Shown here one piece after another: positions 63,126 through 64,000 of a stretch of 64,000 bases of DNA. Under the pieces are notes generated by a model that did not search any database, was not told the origin of the DNA, and was given only the letters and a program-made list of their open reading frames with translations. This DNA comes from Saxidomus purpurata (lineage: Eukaryota; Mollusca; Bivalvia; Venerida; Veneridae). Within the stretch, counting starts at the first letter, position 1, and each line of letters starts with the position of its first letter. A program made the position numbers and the translations under genes. The stretch covers positions 9,990,822 through 10,054,821 of the forward strand of contig JAFMSR010000016.1 in the NCBI GenBank assembly GCA_022818135.1. Reading direction: 5' to 3'.

Positions 63126-63179
63126 TCAACTGGTAGAGCTGTGTGTATTGTAGCGCTTGAATAGGAATTGTGTACATAT

Positions 63180-63185
63180 AATAAA
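63180..63185 (+). terminator. AATAAA polyadenylation hexamer (candidate 2)
   Basis: AATAAA 55 bases after the TAG of the candidate terminal exon, a normal distance for a very short 3' UTR. A further AATAAA lies at 63293-63298. Three hexamers within 540 bases suit a gene end, but the AT-rich context weakens this. Confidence 0.35.
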
Positions 63186-63429
63186 TACACAGAAATGCTT
63201 TATATGTCAATTGCACTTCTTACACAGAACACACTAGTGTAGAACATATTTTCTTTGGTTTTTATATTCTAAATATAGACAAGTTTTCACACAATAAACA
63301 CTGTCTAGAAATAACAATTTAACATGACTTTTAGATCATGAAAAATGAAACCATGACAAGAATCGGCATTCTTTTTTTTCTGATTTTGTTTCTGAATGTT
63401 TTTAGTTTTTATCATAATATATTTTTGCG

Positions 63430-64000
63430 TTGCTTGCCTGTAAACATGGCTGTCATCCATCTGTCTGTCATAAGCTCTACTGGACGAAGCCCTTATGCCA
63501 TGGTGGTTTCACTCGTTATTCGTCCATCCCTAAACTTTTGTTCGATAAACTACAGGTCAAAATTTTAATTGAACTTTCATCAAACTTGCTCAGAAGGTTG
63601 CCTGCAACCCGTGCATGATCCCTATTGTTTTTGGGGTCAGTGGCTCAAAGATCAAGGTCACAGTGACCTCTGTAAGCTTTTTCTTGATAACACTCTACAG
63701 GTCACAATTTTAATTTAACTTTCATCAAACTTGCTCAGGAGGTTGCCTGTGACATGTAGATGATCCATGTAGTTTTTGGGGTCAGTGGGTCAAGGTCACA
63801 GTGACCCCAAATTTGAAAAACATTTCCTCTCATTATTTTTGAGATCTAATTATCAACAACAGTCTTGAAACTTCACAGGATGATTGATCTTACTAAGTAG
63901 ATAATCCCTATTGTTTTTAGGGTCAGTAGGTTAAGGTCACAGTGACCTCCCTTAGCTTTTCCTTGATAACATTCCAAAAGGGTTTGGCAAAACATAGTCC
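63430..64000. repeat. Family F tandem repeat array ('aaggtcacagtgacc'), continues beyond window
   Basis: Three units with a spacing of roughly 130-160 bp: 'gatcaaggtcacagtgacct' at 63650, 'ggtcaaggtcacagtgaccc' at 63789 and 'ggttaaggtcacagtgacct' at 63930, each preceded by 'tttttggggtcagt' or similar. No coding sequence. Confidence 0.8.

Overview
The window is a eukaryotic, AT-rich stretch of genomic DNA. It holds one large split gene on the + strand and a dense population of short repeats and non-autonomous transposons. The gene structure (GT-AG introns from 0.4 to 20 kb), the intronic palindromic inverted-repeat elements, the tRNA-derived SINEs and the tandem repeats rich in 'aaggtcacagtgacc' resemble bivalve mollusc genomes. 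That assignment rests on recollection of repeat style and was not tested by a search. No bacterial-type genes, rRNA, CRISPR or viral genes were seen.

The gene encodes a nephrin / Sticks-and-stones / Hibris / SYG-2-type cell adhesion receptor. I could join 17 coding exons in one continuous reading frame of 1127 codons: signal peptide (exon 1), Ig1 (exons 2-3), Ig2 (exon 4), Ig3 (exon 5), Ig4 (exon 6), Ig5 (exons 7-8), Ig6 (exon 9), a cysteine-less Ig-like 'spacer' (exon 10), Ig7 (exon 11), Ig8 (exons 12-13), a fibronectin III domain (exons 14-15), a transmembrane helix with a basic stop-transfer stretch (exon 16) and a tyrosine-rich cytoplasmic segment (exon 17). This is the vertebrate nephrin order (six Ig, spacer, two Ig, FN3, TM), not the five-Ig order of Kirrel/Neph. 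The first exon is at the left edge of the window. The 3' end is uncertain: the frame may read through a good donor to a stop at 62003-62005, splice to a candidate terminal exon at 63002-63125, or continue beyond the window.

Layout: 1-206, 5' UTR; 207-270, exon 1; 271-8535, intron 1; 8536-8676, exon 2; 8677-29020, a 20.3-kb intron with several minisatellites and inverted-repeat elements; 29021-52346, exons 3-13 with introns of 0.46-5.8 kb; 56802-57802, the FN3 exons; 61217-61978, transmembrane and cytoplasmic exons; 61979-64000, a possible 3' end with three AATAAA signals, followed by a 'gtcacagtgacc' repeat array running off the right edge.

The most notable non-coding features are a near-identical 745/743-bp tandem array in intron 4, a transposon nested inside another palindromic element in intron 5 with a visible 3-bp target duplication, at least six copies of one ~200-bp inverted-repeat element in the introns of this gene, and minisatellites, one of which seems to have grown from the end of a dispersed palindromic element.
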